64,000 bases of DNA from Kappaphycus alvarezii. Its lineage: Eukaryota; Rhodophyta; Florideophyceae; Gigartinales; Solieriaceae. Position 1 is the stretch's first letter. Each line of letters starts with the position of its first letter. A program made the translations under genes and the position numbers. Below, one piece after another: positions 31,808 to 41,447 of the stretch. The notes beneath the pieces are model-generated. The model had not been told where the DNA came from. It worked only from the letters and a program-made list of their open reading frames with translations, and ran no database searches. The DNA is taken from the NCBI GenBank assembly GCA_002205965.3, contig NADL03000212.1, forward strand, positions 28,353 through 92,352, written 5' to 3'.

Positions 31808-33523
31808 TCACCAACACCTCCCCAAACCGAAACCGCGACACTGGGACCTAGCCGTACTCTCCGAGCATTCATCTTCATCCCCCGAATCCTCATATTCCCC
31901 ACGCACTGCCGTCAACCTGGCTGCGCCATAACCTACCGCACCAAACGAGTACCCACTCCACCTTTGTTGACTGCCGATGAACCCATCATAAATCCCGTTC
32001 TCTTTCCCACCCCACCGTCCTCTCCCCTCAACCACCCCCTCATCCCTCCAAACCCGAAACCAAGTCTCCTCCTCTACCCCAACCTCCACAGGCGATCTAT
32101 CCAAACTCGCCCCCACTTCACGCTTCACAAAAAGCCCCGCGATATCCGCTGTATTCGCAGGCCTCAACCACATCCTCAAACCCCCTAACACCGCCATCGC
32201 AACCGCAAGCACAATACAAACCGACAGCCAATTCAGCACCCTGGTCACCTCCCCCCACACCACCGCCTCTGCCTCAACCACTCGTCCCTCCTCCACCACA
32301 AAGTCGCTCACATCCCCTTCTCGAACCACCAACGCCGCTGCGCCTCCAAACACATTCCTGGCCGCATGAAACGCCGCCGTGCACACCGGAAATTCCCCAA
32401 CCACCACCGTCCGATATGTCCGTGCCACCTCCCTCGCCGCCAACCCATCCAACACCGACACCTCGCTATCCCCCAAACGTCCGAACCGCACACCAAGCCC
32501 ATTCAACAGTCCCAACGTCACCCGACTATCCCTTGTCTCCCTTACATACGCACTAAACACATAAGCAACTACAAGCTTATGCAAGACCCCCACAATCCCC
32601 TCCTCCCCCTCAACCGCCTCCTCCGCCGCCATAACCCGCTCCCGTCCATCCCCAAGCGCGAAGAAGGCGCGCGTGCGATACACGCGTGTCAAATTGCCAA
32701 CCCGAATCTCATGGTCCGCGCCATATCGATGCAACCTACTTGTCATCTCCAATGTCACACCGGTGGCAATCGGCTCAAACACGACCGGGGTTAAACCGTC
32801 AATATTAGAGGTGATGCAGACGTTGATACGTGTGTCGCGCTGTTGGACTAACAAGAGTCTGCCGGAACGGCAGGGACGGTTCCATGAGGCGCGATAATGA
32901 TGTGAGACCTTGTCCCACTTCGGGAGGACGGGTTGCATGACGCGGATGGTTGCTGTGGAGTTGCGGATTGGGGTGATGCGTTGGGAAGTGAGGAAGAGGA
33001 TGGCGGTCTCGAGAAAAAAGGACGAGAAAAAGACGAGAAAGGCGACGAGGAGGAGACGAAGGTTGAGTTTGAGGGGACGCACGGTGCGGGGGGAGGCGAT
33101 GATGGCGTGGAATTGAAAGTCGCGGGCGAGTTCGACGGCTTGCTTGACGGAGAAGCCAAAGGTGGTGCAGCGGTTGTGACGGTCGGTGCGGAGGAGGAGG
33201 GAGGCGATTAGGGCGTCGATGGTGAAGAGGAGGGGGAGGGAGAGGAAGGAGATGAGAATGTCGTCGGAGGAGGAGGTTAGGTCTGTGGAGAAGGGATTGG
33301 AAGCGAGTGGGGTGACTGGGAGGATGGGACGGAGGAACGTGTTGACGTTGAAGTAGCCCATGAGGGAGATGTTGCGGGCGGAGGAGGCAGGGATTGGGAC
33401 GGAGAAATAGGGCCTGGAGCGGGTGTCGTGGCAGAGGAGGAAAGTGGAGAGGGGAAGGGGGGTGGTTGTGTTAGCCCCGCAGTGGACTTGCATGATTTGG
33501 TTTGGCTTGGGTAAACAAGACAT
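31808..33523 (-). CDS. Predicted membrane protein, function unknown (571 aa, probable host gene)
   Basis: This is an uninterrupted 571-codon frame with high third-position GC, unlike the nearby relics. Hydrophobic segments are at about residues 89-111, 155-179 (LRLLLVAFLVFFSSFFLETA) and 429-453 (LNWLSVCIVLAVAMAVLGGL). A polar domain of about 250 residues lies between the second and third, with several Cys and NxT/S sites, and an acidic, Gly-rich tail of about 118 residues follows. This suggests a surface or endomembrane protein. I recognise no family. The start is the first Met; Met11 and Met55 are alternatives. No RT, integrase or transposase motif is present, and it is flanked by retroelement relics on both sides. 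Confidence 0.7.
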   Translation of the reverse strand: MSCLPKPNQIMQVHCGANTTTPLPLSTFLLCHDTRSRPYFSVPIPASSARNISLMGYFNVNTFLRPILPVTPLASNPFSTDLTSSSDDILISFLSLPLLFTIDALIASLLLRTDRHNRCTTFGFSVKQAVELARDFQFHAIIASPRTVRPLKLNLRLLLVAFLVFFSSFFLETAILFLTSQRITPIRNSTATIRVMQPVLPKWDKVSHHYRASWNRPCRSGRLLLVQQRDTRINVCITSNIDGLTPVVFEPIATGVTLEMTSRLHRYGADHEIRVGNLTRVYRTRAFFALGDGRERVMAAEEAVEGEEGIVGVLHKLVVAYVFSAYVRETRDSRVTLGLLNGLGVRFGRLGDSEVSVLDGLAAREVARTYRTVVVGEFPVCTAAFHAARNVFGGAAALVVREGDVSDFVVEEGRVVEAEAVVWGEVTRVLNWLSVCIVLAVAMAVLGGLRMWLRPANTADIAGLFVKREVGASLDRSPVEVGVEEETWFRVWRDEGVVEGRGRWGGKENGIYDGFIGSQQRWSGYSFGAVGYGAARLTAVRGEYEDSGDEDECSESTARSQCRGFGLGRCW

Positions 33524-34082
33524 GGTATGGTGTCATGAAGAGATGAAGAGGGAAGCGGAGATTGTAAAGAAGGATGGAGGTGGAGGGTAGTGGGAATGGG
33601 GTGATGGCGATGGCGGCTGCTGGTGTTTTACAGCAATGGACTGCAGTGCTTTACTGTACTGTATGCTTGATCCTCAGGTTATCTCCCCAAACTCTTCGTG
33701 CCTTAGAACCTCGTGAAAAAATTTCTGTTCCATGTTATTTCGGCTGTTGCTTCGAGGCGCTTTGACCTTGATGGATTCTATGCCAGGTTTCTACGGCAAG
33801 GCTAATTGTGTTGCCCACCCATTCCCCGAGAATAAAAAATAATATGCTATCCCAACTGTGAGCAATCATTCCCACTACCTACCCTTCCAAGACAAGGTCT
33901 GGGATCAATAAGTTTGAATATTAAATAAATATCATCCGAACCACAACCATACTTTCTTGCAACGCCTCTCCTCCTGCATTACAACGTGGAATCCTTGTCG
34001 ACCAGAGGCAAAGGAACGCCGCTGTGTCCAATCATTGGACTCCAATGCCGCATTGTACCGCGGCCATTTCACCACGGTATAC
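33524..34082. other. Upstream region of the membrane-protein gene
   Basis: This intergenic DNA would hold the promoter of the minus-strand gene at 31808..33523; I see no TATA box that I would call. Towards 33957 it begins to show frames that could belong to the degenerate RT C-terminus preceding the family 3 REL relic. Confidence 0.4.
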
Positions 34083-34800
34083 GTATGTCCTCTTCTACGT
34101 GGAAAGTCGCTCTGGCTCTCCGTATCGGCATCGCGCTATTCCCTTGATCTACTCGCTGTCCGGTCTGCTCCCGGCGCTCGGCCGACATCGCACCCGTCTT
34201 CGATCCAAGCGGTCCACACGCGTTGACCTGCAAATAAGAAGACGGTATGGCTCGTCGACATCACGTCCTCCGCAACGTTCTTGCCCGCTACTGTAAGGAA
34301 GTTGGGATCGTCGCCCTCGTCGAGCACCCGCTCCTCTACCAGGTTCCCAACTCGTCTGGGCATCCGGAGTCCCCTGCGTTACGAATGGCCATTTACGTAC
34401 CCGCTTCATACGGGCTTCACAGTACCGATATCACCGTCGACGTTACTGTTGCCCACCCCTCCGCACGCCGCCACATTTCGCCTAGTACGGTTACCGCAGG
34501 CGCTGCCGCAACACTCGCAGAGCACGAGAATCATTGTCATTGCGGCACTTACTGTAACCAAAACGATATCCTCCTCTCCCCCGTCGGGATTGATATCTAT
34601 GGCGCCTTAGGCGACGACGGCAAGGGTTTTTTCCGCCGCCTTGCTTCCTTCGCTGCTTCTCGTCGCGGTTCTTCCCCTCAGCAGGAGTTCCACGACTTCG
34701 TTACCCGTTTTACATTTAGTCTCCAAATAATTCAGGCGCGACAGGTTTCTATCCGCTGCCCGCATCCGTAGTTAATTTATGAATACCCTCCGCACGCCTC
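34083..34800 (+). pseudogene. REL endonuclease relic, non-LTR family 3 (copy 2)
   Basis: The frame reads LALRIGIALFP, a stop, then STRCPVCSRR and FDPSGPHALTCK, a CxxC...HxxxxC zinc motif. After another stop (34229) it continues with MARRHHVLRNVLARYCKEVG, VEHPLLYQVPNSSG, ITVDVTVAHPSARRHISPST and VGIDIYGALGDDGKGFFRRL. The intact stretch is 34247..34771. The conserved PD motif is not obvious, so even the better copy has probably lost catalysis. The 3' tail (tagttaatttatgaatacc) matches copy 1. Confidence 0.78.
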
Positions 34801-35965
34801 TGTGTGACATTGTACAACCCATAAAGATTTACCACGCACACGTAGCCTGCAACATGCACAAGTTTGCCTCCCGCTCCAAAGCTAGTCAATTTTATTGGCC
34901 CTTTGCAAGTATTGAAGAAAATTAATGAGTACTGTAAACCTCCACAAATTCCTTTGGCATTAGCCACTCCAACGGTTGCAATCATCTCTGAAGCTGTGCA
35001 CTGCACCACTTTATTACGCAGCTGTCAACTTGGGATTGGCGATACACGTAAAAATCACGTGAGAGGGCGATCTCGAGCTGTTGCAACAGCTACACAGCAC
35101 TGCCAGATGTAATGCACGGTGCATTGAGCATGGAGCGCTCGCTGATTGGCATGCAGCACAAATGCTCACGTGAGTAGACTACATTCTCTGGCCGTGAGCC
35201 GTTACCCTCTGGGATATTGCTGGCGGGCCACAACCGACTATATCTTTCAAATATTGAAGCACCCCACATTCCTCCCTTGTCACACTTGTGCGCTACAGTG
35301 CTTTTACAGAACGCTCGTCTAAGTTTTATGTATGCGCTGCGGCTTTGAGGTAACGACGGTTGAGACAAGGAACGTTTTGTTGGTTCTGGTTTCGCCAGTC
35401 GTGACGACGTGGAAAATAATGCTGGAATCTGGCCTGCTTCTAAAGACCTAGCGCACTTTGCGCTTTTGATAGGTTGATTATTGACGAAAAGAGTACTTGT
35501 TTTAGTTTCTTTCTTTACATGCAGCTGAGTTTAGGGAGATCGTCCCAATCAAACCATTTCGTCCAAGGTACTAAACTTTGGATACCGGACGTTGAGAACC
35601 ACGTTGACTCCCTGTGGTCAGAAGCGAGATCTCTTATGGCTTACTTGAAAGTTTTGAGCAACAGAGAAAACAAGTGCGCCGACGACATGCCCTACCTGAA
35701 GCGCATTTGGATTCTGTGGCAGAACTGTTTGTCTAATATTTTTTCTTGGTAGATATGCTCCGTTATTCATACTCCAGGTCCTGAATCACGATTTGAACGC
35801 AATTTCATGGGTGTGGAATCTTTACCAAAAGGGACGGAAACACGCTGCAGAACATTCGTGGGATTTCACAAAGTGCTAACCAGAAATGCGTCTTGTGAGA
35901 ACCTGGCGCACCTGCATTCTTTTCATACAGAAAACAAGATGAGTGGCGCGGATGTTGAGCTACTG
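34801..35965. other. Mostly unrecognised stretch
   Basis: It contains one non-LTR end motif at 35220..35280 (gggccacaaccgac and tatatctttcaaa). ORFs at 35474..35752 (92 codons) and 35807..36007 have no recognisable domain. Confidence 0.4.
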
Positions 35966-36165
35966 TTAGGGAGAGGTACCGCGACGGTCACCTACAAAAG
36001 TAGGTAAACGGCGGAAGAGAGTGGAGGCTTCAGTGTCCAGAGCACCGAACACATCAGTATCCACAGGAAGATACGATATGTTATGCGTGCGGTAGAGCAG
36101 GTCGTAACGCGTATTAGCGTTCTCAGCCAGTGAGGCTGCCTCGCCGCCGATACGGGCACAGTGGG
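35966..36165 (-). pseudogene. Short REL relic, family 3-like
   Basis: The minus-strand frame reads ARIGGEAASLAENANTRYDL, then LPVDTDVFGALDTEASTLFR and GDRRGTSP before a stop. This parallels family 3 (VTAGAAATLAEHENH..., VGIDIYGALGDDGKGFFRRL, ASRRGSSP). Only the C-terminal part is present. It lies 3' of the family 2 relic on the same strand. Confidence 0.7.
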
Positions 36166-36421
36166 AAACCCGTAAGCGGGCATGCGAATGGGCGGCAGGT
36201 GGAAATTTGGAGTGCTTTACTGATTATAGATGTAGGACGGCTATTTTCCGAGACTAAAGGGGGCGAGTCTGAGTATTGCAGAGTCTGAAAGAGAGGCAGA
36301 GTTAGGCGGGACGACCTCACAAGACTTGTGTGAGGCCAGCCGAAAGGTATGCTGCGTTGGACGAAACCGTCTCCGCAGCGTTTCTCTGCATAAGAACAGA
36401 TCGCCCCCGCCCGAAGGTCTC

Positions 36422-37950
36422 TGTAATACAAAAAATGGTCCTCCCCTCATTTAATACAGGAAATGGTCCTCCCTTCACGTAATACAGGAAATGGTCCTCC
36501 CTTCACGTAAGACAGGAAATGGTCCTCCCCTCGTGTAATCCAGCAACCTACAACGATCCCGCCCCTAACTTCTCCAACCGTCATTTCCAAATTTACTTCC
36601 ATTTTATCTAGATATTTTTATACTGTATTTAACCCTCTGAATCGACCCCGAATCAAGTCCCTTTTCCCTTTTAGCTTACCTCCTCCTCCAAATTCGCCTT
36701 TTTTTGAGAAGAAGGGCGCAAATGCACTATTGCAAAATCCCTTGCAGATTTATTTTACCTATTCCTAATCTATAGAACCTGCCCCGGGAGCCTATTTAAA
36801 CCCCTTTATTCTAAGTTCCAAATGCCCCGATCATTTTACTCATCACCCCTCTCCCCCCACACACCCAAAGCACCCCACATTGCCTCCTGTTCCCCAACTT
36901 CTATCACAATGAGCAACCTTCGCCCCTCTGTCCCTATTTCCAAAAACCGCCCTTCCCGTTCCATCAATGGCCTTCGTCTCGCCGCCTACGGGCCAACCGA
37001 TGCCGACGACTACATCCGGCGGCAAACAAAGAAGCAAATCATCGAGTTCGTGCGCCGCCTCTTCATAGAAGAAGAAGCGAGGGAGGTAAGTCCGGGAGAG
37101 GCTGAGAAGGTCGAGGAGGAGAGCGGGGAGTCCTTCGAGGAATGGTTAGCCCCTGAGCTAGTGTACGAGGATCAGGAAGATGAGGATGAGGAGGATGAGG
37201 AGGATGAGGAGGATGAGGAGGATGAGGATGAGGAAGAGAGGATGAGGAGGAGGAGAGGAGGAGGAGGAGGATGAGGAAGATGAGGCAACAGGGGGCATGG
37301 AAAGTGTTGGACCGGTGGGGCCTGGAATAGAGAGTATGGATCAAGTTGTGCCCACGATGGAACCGGATGGAGATATCTTTAGTAGTCTAGATATCTCCCA
37401 GGGGGAAATAGAGAGTTGTGAGCCATTCGCAGATATTTGTGGGGACTGCTTGGACAGCATGGATATTTTAGAGGAGTTGTTTGGATCTGATTTAGAGAAT
37501 GGGAAATAAGAGGACCAAATTAATTGTTAGTTTCTTAAGTATCTTTTGCTTAGATATATTGTCCACACAAAGTATTTTTATGCATTTCTTAGTATCTTCT
37601 GTAGTTTTGTTCGGACTTTAGGGGTAGCCAAAAGTCTATATAAGCTGAGTAAACTGCTTCCTCATGGAGAGGTCAAGCAAGTTGGCAGACAACTTCAAGC
37701 CAAGTCCCGAGTAGTAGGAAGTTGAGAGTCAACTTCAGACCCAAGAAAACGTTTTCTTACGCTGGTCGCAGAGCGTCAGTGGTAGACCCTGCCCCTTTTA
37801 TACTTGCTTGTAGCTTTCTCAACTCTCTTCTATATACACTCCCTTTTGTTCGTTCAACAATACCACGGCAGCACTTTTGTCGCTCGCAACACCTCCTTCT
37901 CAGGGTAATTGGTTCTGAGGATCTCCTCCCCCGCCGATTTACCCCTATCA
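36422..37950 (+). repeat. Solo long LTR 2 (1529 bp) with TSD GTCTC
   Basis: The ends are TGTAATACAAAAAATGG and CCCCTATCA, with GTCTC at 36417..36421 and 37951..37955. Four units of a repeat of about 30 bp (aatacaggaaatggtcctcc type) fill 36422..36545; copy 1 has two. TATTTAAA at 36793..36800 precedes the acidic-protein frame, and tatataagctgagtaaactg at about 37638 is the shared LTR promoter region. Excision of the LTR rejoins the family 2 REL reading frame (DMET/FGRGR), confirming the insertion. Confidence 0.94.
36909..37506 (+). pseudogene. LTR-encoded acidic protein, copy 2 (one frameshift)
   Basis: Start MSNLRPSVPISKNRPSRSIN, then YGPTDADDYIRRQTKKQIIE, FVRRLFIEEEAREVSPGEAE and WLAPELVYEDQ. 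A purine-rich GAGGAT array encodes an Asp/Glu run, and a frameshift near 37250 follows in that array. The second part (37297..37506) reads CEPFADICGDCLDSMDILEE-LFGSDLENGK and stops. The frame lies wholly inside a solo LTR. The Met at 36822 is possible but only 22 nt after the TATA box. Conservation of start and end with copy 1 suggests a real protein, perhaps nuclear; the family is unknown. Confidence 0.72.
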
Positions 37951-38164
37951 GTCTCCATGTCTCGTACAGCGACGTGCCTAGCCACGTCTGTCAGCACCGC
38001 GAATGCGTCGGCGAATGCGTCCGGGCACCATCAGCCAAGGGCGGATATCGGCACTGGGATCAGTCCGGATCTGGGATGCGTGGTGATGAAGTCTTGATAC
38101 CTCCTGAACTTTGACTCTTTCGCGGCGTTCAGAGATGTCAAGCGAAGCAACGGCCCCGTGTGTT

Positions 38165-38312
38165 GGAGGGAGAAAGGGGAAAGGTTTGGGGGTTTTACTC
38201 TTGGAAGATATATCCGATCTATCCCATGGTTTTCCAGACAACCACAATCGACACAAAAATTGTATACCGCCACAGTGATGGGGAAGGAACTACGCTCCCT
38301 AAAAAGCTACCT
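38165..38312 (-). mobile_element. Truncated family 2 tail insertion
   Basis: About 148 bp, from the LKVAF codons and TAGGGAGCGTAGTTCCTTCC to the ATATATCTTCCAAGAGTAAA-ACCCCCAAAC end, interrupt the REL domain. It matches 13520..13655. CTTTCCC occurs at both edges (with one-base overlap at one side), consistent with a short TSD. It represents an extremely 5'-truncated non-LTR product. Confidence 0.7.
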
Positions 38313-38939
38313 TCAGGGAAAGTGGATTGACGAATGTAACGTCGAAAAAGCCTTTCCCTAAGGTGCTCCCTGTAGCCTTGATGTTTGGCCTTGTGCGATG
38401 TTGGCCAATGGGACGGGGCTCCATGACTGGGTGCTGCGCGGCCTTTGCTATGTCCGCCTTTAGGACCGTAACCCGGCGGTCGTGACGATCGATTAGGTCG
38501 TGGCCATGCAAGCAGTGCATGAGGTGGTCACCGAAGATGTGCAGGGTTTCAACGCAGTTCCGCCTGGGGCACGGAGTGTTAGAGGCGAAGAACGATACTT
38601 GGCAAATAATATTGGAGCCAGACGGAGGACGCTTTGGGAGCGATGTGTGTCTTGAGGCCTGTACGCGATCCAGATTTCGAAGCACACTCTGCGTTAAATG
38701 AGAAACTGGAGAAATTATCCTTACGAACAGAAATTCCCTCCCTTTTCTTCCCCTCTTCATTCCCTTTCCTTTAGTTCTCCCTCCAAAAATTTGGACTTCT
38801 TTGTACTCTTTTCTTTTTCTCATTTCTCTTTTTATGAGCGATTGCCTTTTCCTCTGATGGTAATGCTTTTAGTCTTCTTCATTTATTTGATCTTTTTCGC
38901 CCCCCAAATATGTTCATTTCATAATTAATATTTGTACAT

Positions 38940-39948
38940 ATGGTTTTCGCCATAAATCACCCAAGCTTCTCCGACGGACACGGTGGTCTCCCAGAAACGC
39001 TGACAGCGGCCAATCTTGCAAACAAACCCGATAATACACGCAGTATTTTATATCGAGCCTGGTGCAAGTCGGCAGCAAAGGTATTCTGGAAAGAAGACGA
39101 ATGGGAGAGGAACCCAAGCACTACGCTGCATACGGAAGCTGATATTCTCCGAAGGATCCGCCGCCAGGCATACTTAGAGACGCCTGCTGCAGCCTTTCTC
39201 ACCGCACATCCGTCTGTGGTCAGCCGGACCTATAATAAGATGTGGTCAGTGATGCTACGCCGCTACCTGGGAGTTCGCGTGTTTGACGACACTGTGCCGC
39301 TGCAATGCGCGGAGTGCAACAGGCCCATGGACAACCGAGGTGACCATGCCGCGGATTTTTGCAAAAAAGGCCTGGGATGGACTAACCGGCACAATGCCGT
39401 GGTGAAGGTATTTGGCCGACAACTGTTCAAAGCAGCAGGAGTCGGCGTCCAATATGAGGTGAAATACTTACTTCCCGGACTGAATGCACGGCCAGCCGAC
39501 ATTCTAGTGTACCCAAGATCGGAAGAGATCCACACCTAGCCGCCCCTCCCGGTCCTCCTCCCGGTGGCGTACGACGTCACAGTAACATCGCCATTCCAAG
39601 ATGGGTTCATGTCCATTGGAGCACGTGAGGCGCGCGCCATTGCCAATGCAGCGGAAAGAAGGAAAAATAGGGAGCTTGCCAGCAAAGTAGAAGCCATCCC
39701 CGGTGAAGCCCTCCCACTACGATCAAAACTGGGATAGAAGTTTGTGCCGCTAGCCTTCGACTCACTTGAATCGCCGTCTGCGACGACGTCCAAGGTAATC
39801 GACGAATACGCGGCCGCTGTCGCAACCCGCAGCGCATGCTCGGCGGGAGGAGTGAAGACTCGGCTTTATCAGCAGCTTAGTTATGCAATTTGGTCCACGT
39901 GTGCGGCGTCTGTAATATGTCGCGCCCCCACAACATGCAGAGTATAGC
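38940..39948 (+). pseudogene. REL endonuclease, non-LTR family 1-like, with two in-frame stops
   Basis: 38940..39539 is open and carries WSVMLRRYLGVRVFDDTVPL, the zinc motif CAECNRPMDNRGDHAADFC and RHNAVVKVFGRQLFKAAGVG, then LLPGLNARPADILVYP. After TAG (39537) the same frame continues with VAYDVTVTSPFQ, REARAIANAAERRKNRELAS, a second TAG, and KFVPLAFDSLESPS, to a stop at about 39946. Domain order and motifs match 17003..17860, but the sequence is distinct. The RT is missing, so the copy is 5'-truncated near 38940. Confidence 0.83.
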
Positions 39949-40002
39949 CACCCTATTCAAACCTAATTGTTTTAGGTTTGTTACAGTGGGGTATTCAAGA
40001 CT

Positions 40003-40479
40003 ATGCATGCTGCACCTGCATATGTCTGTGGTAAAGTTATTCAGACACCCTTTTTTGAACCTCGTCTACACTGCCAAAACAGGACGAGGCCGGATATCAG
40101 GGCGATGGGAGCCGCCGGCGGCACGGATTACTTCGACGTAACCTTTGTCAACCCGCTCGCTCCCTCCCACGCAAGAGCCAGGGCTTTCAACCCACTCACA
40201 AGCCTCAACGCAGCTCACGCAGAGAAGCAGCGGAAATACCAAGGGTTCCTTGCTGAGCTGCCTGGGAGAAACAGGCTGGTTCCTGTCCCCATCTCAACGC
40301 TTGGAGGATGGCATCCGGCGGCGTTCTCCGTCGTCAAGGAACTCGCGAGAACCGTTGCCACCCGCGCAATGGAACGGTTTTCGAAGGTTAGAGCCATTCT
40401 TTTACAGCGGCACTCCGCTTTGACAGTAACCTCCAATGCCGCTTGTGTGCTGGCTGGCCTCCCTTCCATCTTCTGGTAG
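40003..40479 (+). CDS. REL endonuclease C-terminal fragment, non-LTR family 2 (open)
   Basis: This 158-codon frame has RTRPDIRAMG followed by DYFDVTFVNPLAPS, the PD...D core of the restriction-like endonuclease, then NPLTSLNAAHAEKQRKYQGF, LVPVPISTLGGWHPAAF, and SNAACVLAGLPSIFW before the stop. It is the least damaged family 2 sequence here and serves as reference for 13387..13659 and 36317..38823. The CCHC zinc motif and RT are missing upstream; the family 1-like relic ends only about 55 bp before it. Expression is doubtful. Confidence 0.78.
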   Translation: MHAAPAYVCGKVIQTPFFEPRLHCQNRTRPDIRAMGAAGGTDYFDVTFVNPLAPSHARARAFNPLTSLNAAHAEKQRKYQGFLAELPGRNRLVPVPISTLGGWHPAAFSVVKELARTVATRAMERFSKVRAILLQRHSALTVTSNAACVLAGLPSIFW

Positions 40480-40559
40480 ATTGGAGTGCCATCCACAGCT
40501 TTCGACGCATCGTACGGTTTCGCAATTGGCTTGACAATGATACGACATCTACGCTTCGG

Positions 40560-40696
40560 TACAAATTTACTGGATACCAACCCACATACCCACCATAGTA
40601 AATTAACCCCCCATTTACACATATTTTTAAAAGCGGTTTTCAATACATCACACTTTAAGATCGATTTACGCCTACTCTTTTGATTCAGCATGCCTG
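40560..40696 (+). repeat. 5' piece of long LTR copy 3, cut by Gypsy B
   Basis: The sequence before Gypsy B (gatttacgcctactcttttg, attcagcatgcctg) can be aligned weakly with the U3 of the long LTRs, and the continuation after Gypsy B (48216) reaches the TATTTAAA box as in solo LTR 2. The left end is not identifiable. Confidence 0.45.
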
Positions 40697-41414
40697 TGAT
40701 AGGGGTAAATCGGCGGGGTAAGAGATCCTCAGAACCAATTACCCTGAGAAGGAGGTGTTGCGAGCGACAAAAGTGCTACCGTGGTATTGTTGAACGAACA
40801 AAAGGGAGTGTATATAGAAGAGAGTTGAGAAAGCTACAAGCAAGTATAAAAGGGGCAGGGTCTACCACCGACGCTCTGCGACTAGCGTAAGAAAAAGTTT
40901 TCTTGGGTCTGAAGTTGACTCTCAACTTCCTACTACTCGGGACTTGGCTTGAAGTTGTCTGCCAACTTGCTTCACCTCCACTAAAGGAAGCAGTTTACTC
41001 GGCTTATATAGACTTTTGGCTACCCCAAAAGTCTCAACAAACATACTAATAACCATAAAATGTATTCACGGTAATCGTGTGAACCAGAGAGACTATTAGA
41101 AGATATTTCCTCAAGGTAAATATCTAGGTGCCATACCCATGCCAGCCATCCATCGGCCAGGGGTGGGAATTGATGTGGCCATTATATAGACCTTTCAGAG
41201 CTACTTGTAGTATCACCCACAACCTGGAACTGTACTGACATCTACTATGACAGCGTGTCCTAAAATGAAAAAATCAACCGACGAATTTGCCACACTCACC
41301 CAAATTAAAAATATCTTGCAAATTCAAAAACTGTAAAAATATCTTCCCAATTCCGATACTGTATACAATCATGGTCCTCATCTAGATTTTTTTCGTGCGA
41401 ATTTGCGCACATCA
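40697..41414 (-). repeat. 3' LTR of Gypsy B
   Basis: 718 bp, TGATAGGGG...GCACATCA on the plus strand. It shares gggacttggc and cttcacctccactaaagg with the other B LTR and not with the A LTRs. Confidence 0.93.
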
Positions 41415-41447
41415 CGCCCTCTCGCTCAAGACGAACGTCCCGACTCG

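Larger units (their letters stand above)
36317..38823 (-). pseudogene. REL endonuclease relic, non-LTR family 2, split by two insertions
   Basis: On the minus strand: zinc motif CPRRNC...FGDHLMHC, RHDRRVTVLKADIAKAA, RTRPNIKATG and FFDVTFVNPLS (38313..38823). After an inserted tail fragment (38165..38312) the domain resumes with LRLTSLNAAKESKFRRYQDF and GLIPVPISALG. It stops at LTDVARHVAVRDMET at the edge of solo LTR 2. Beyond the LTR (below 36422) it resumes as ETFGRGRSVLMQRNAAETVS and SNAAYLSAGL, ending at a stop at 36317. The intact relative at 40003..40479 has RTRPDIRAMG, so the catalytic Asp is Asn here. Confidence 0.85.

Noticed and set aside
32366-33211. Plus-strand ORFs opposite the membrane-protein gene
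   Set aside because: They are shorter, low-complexity (Arg/Pro- or Glu/Gly-rich) and explained by the high third-position GC of the minus-strand frame.
37180-37274. GAGGAT purine array as a stand-alone microsatellite
   Set aside because: It lies in frame in the acidic-protein ORF and encodes the Asp/Glu run also present, with different codons, in copy 1; treated as part of the gene.
15395-37955. Solo LTRs 1 and 2 as the two ends of one inverted or very large element
   Set aside because: Each has its own different TSD (TATGC and GTCTC) and they are in opposite orientation, so they are independent insertions.
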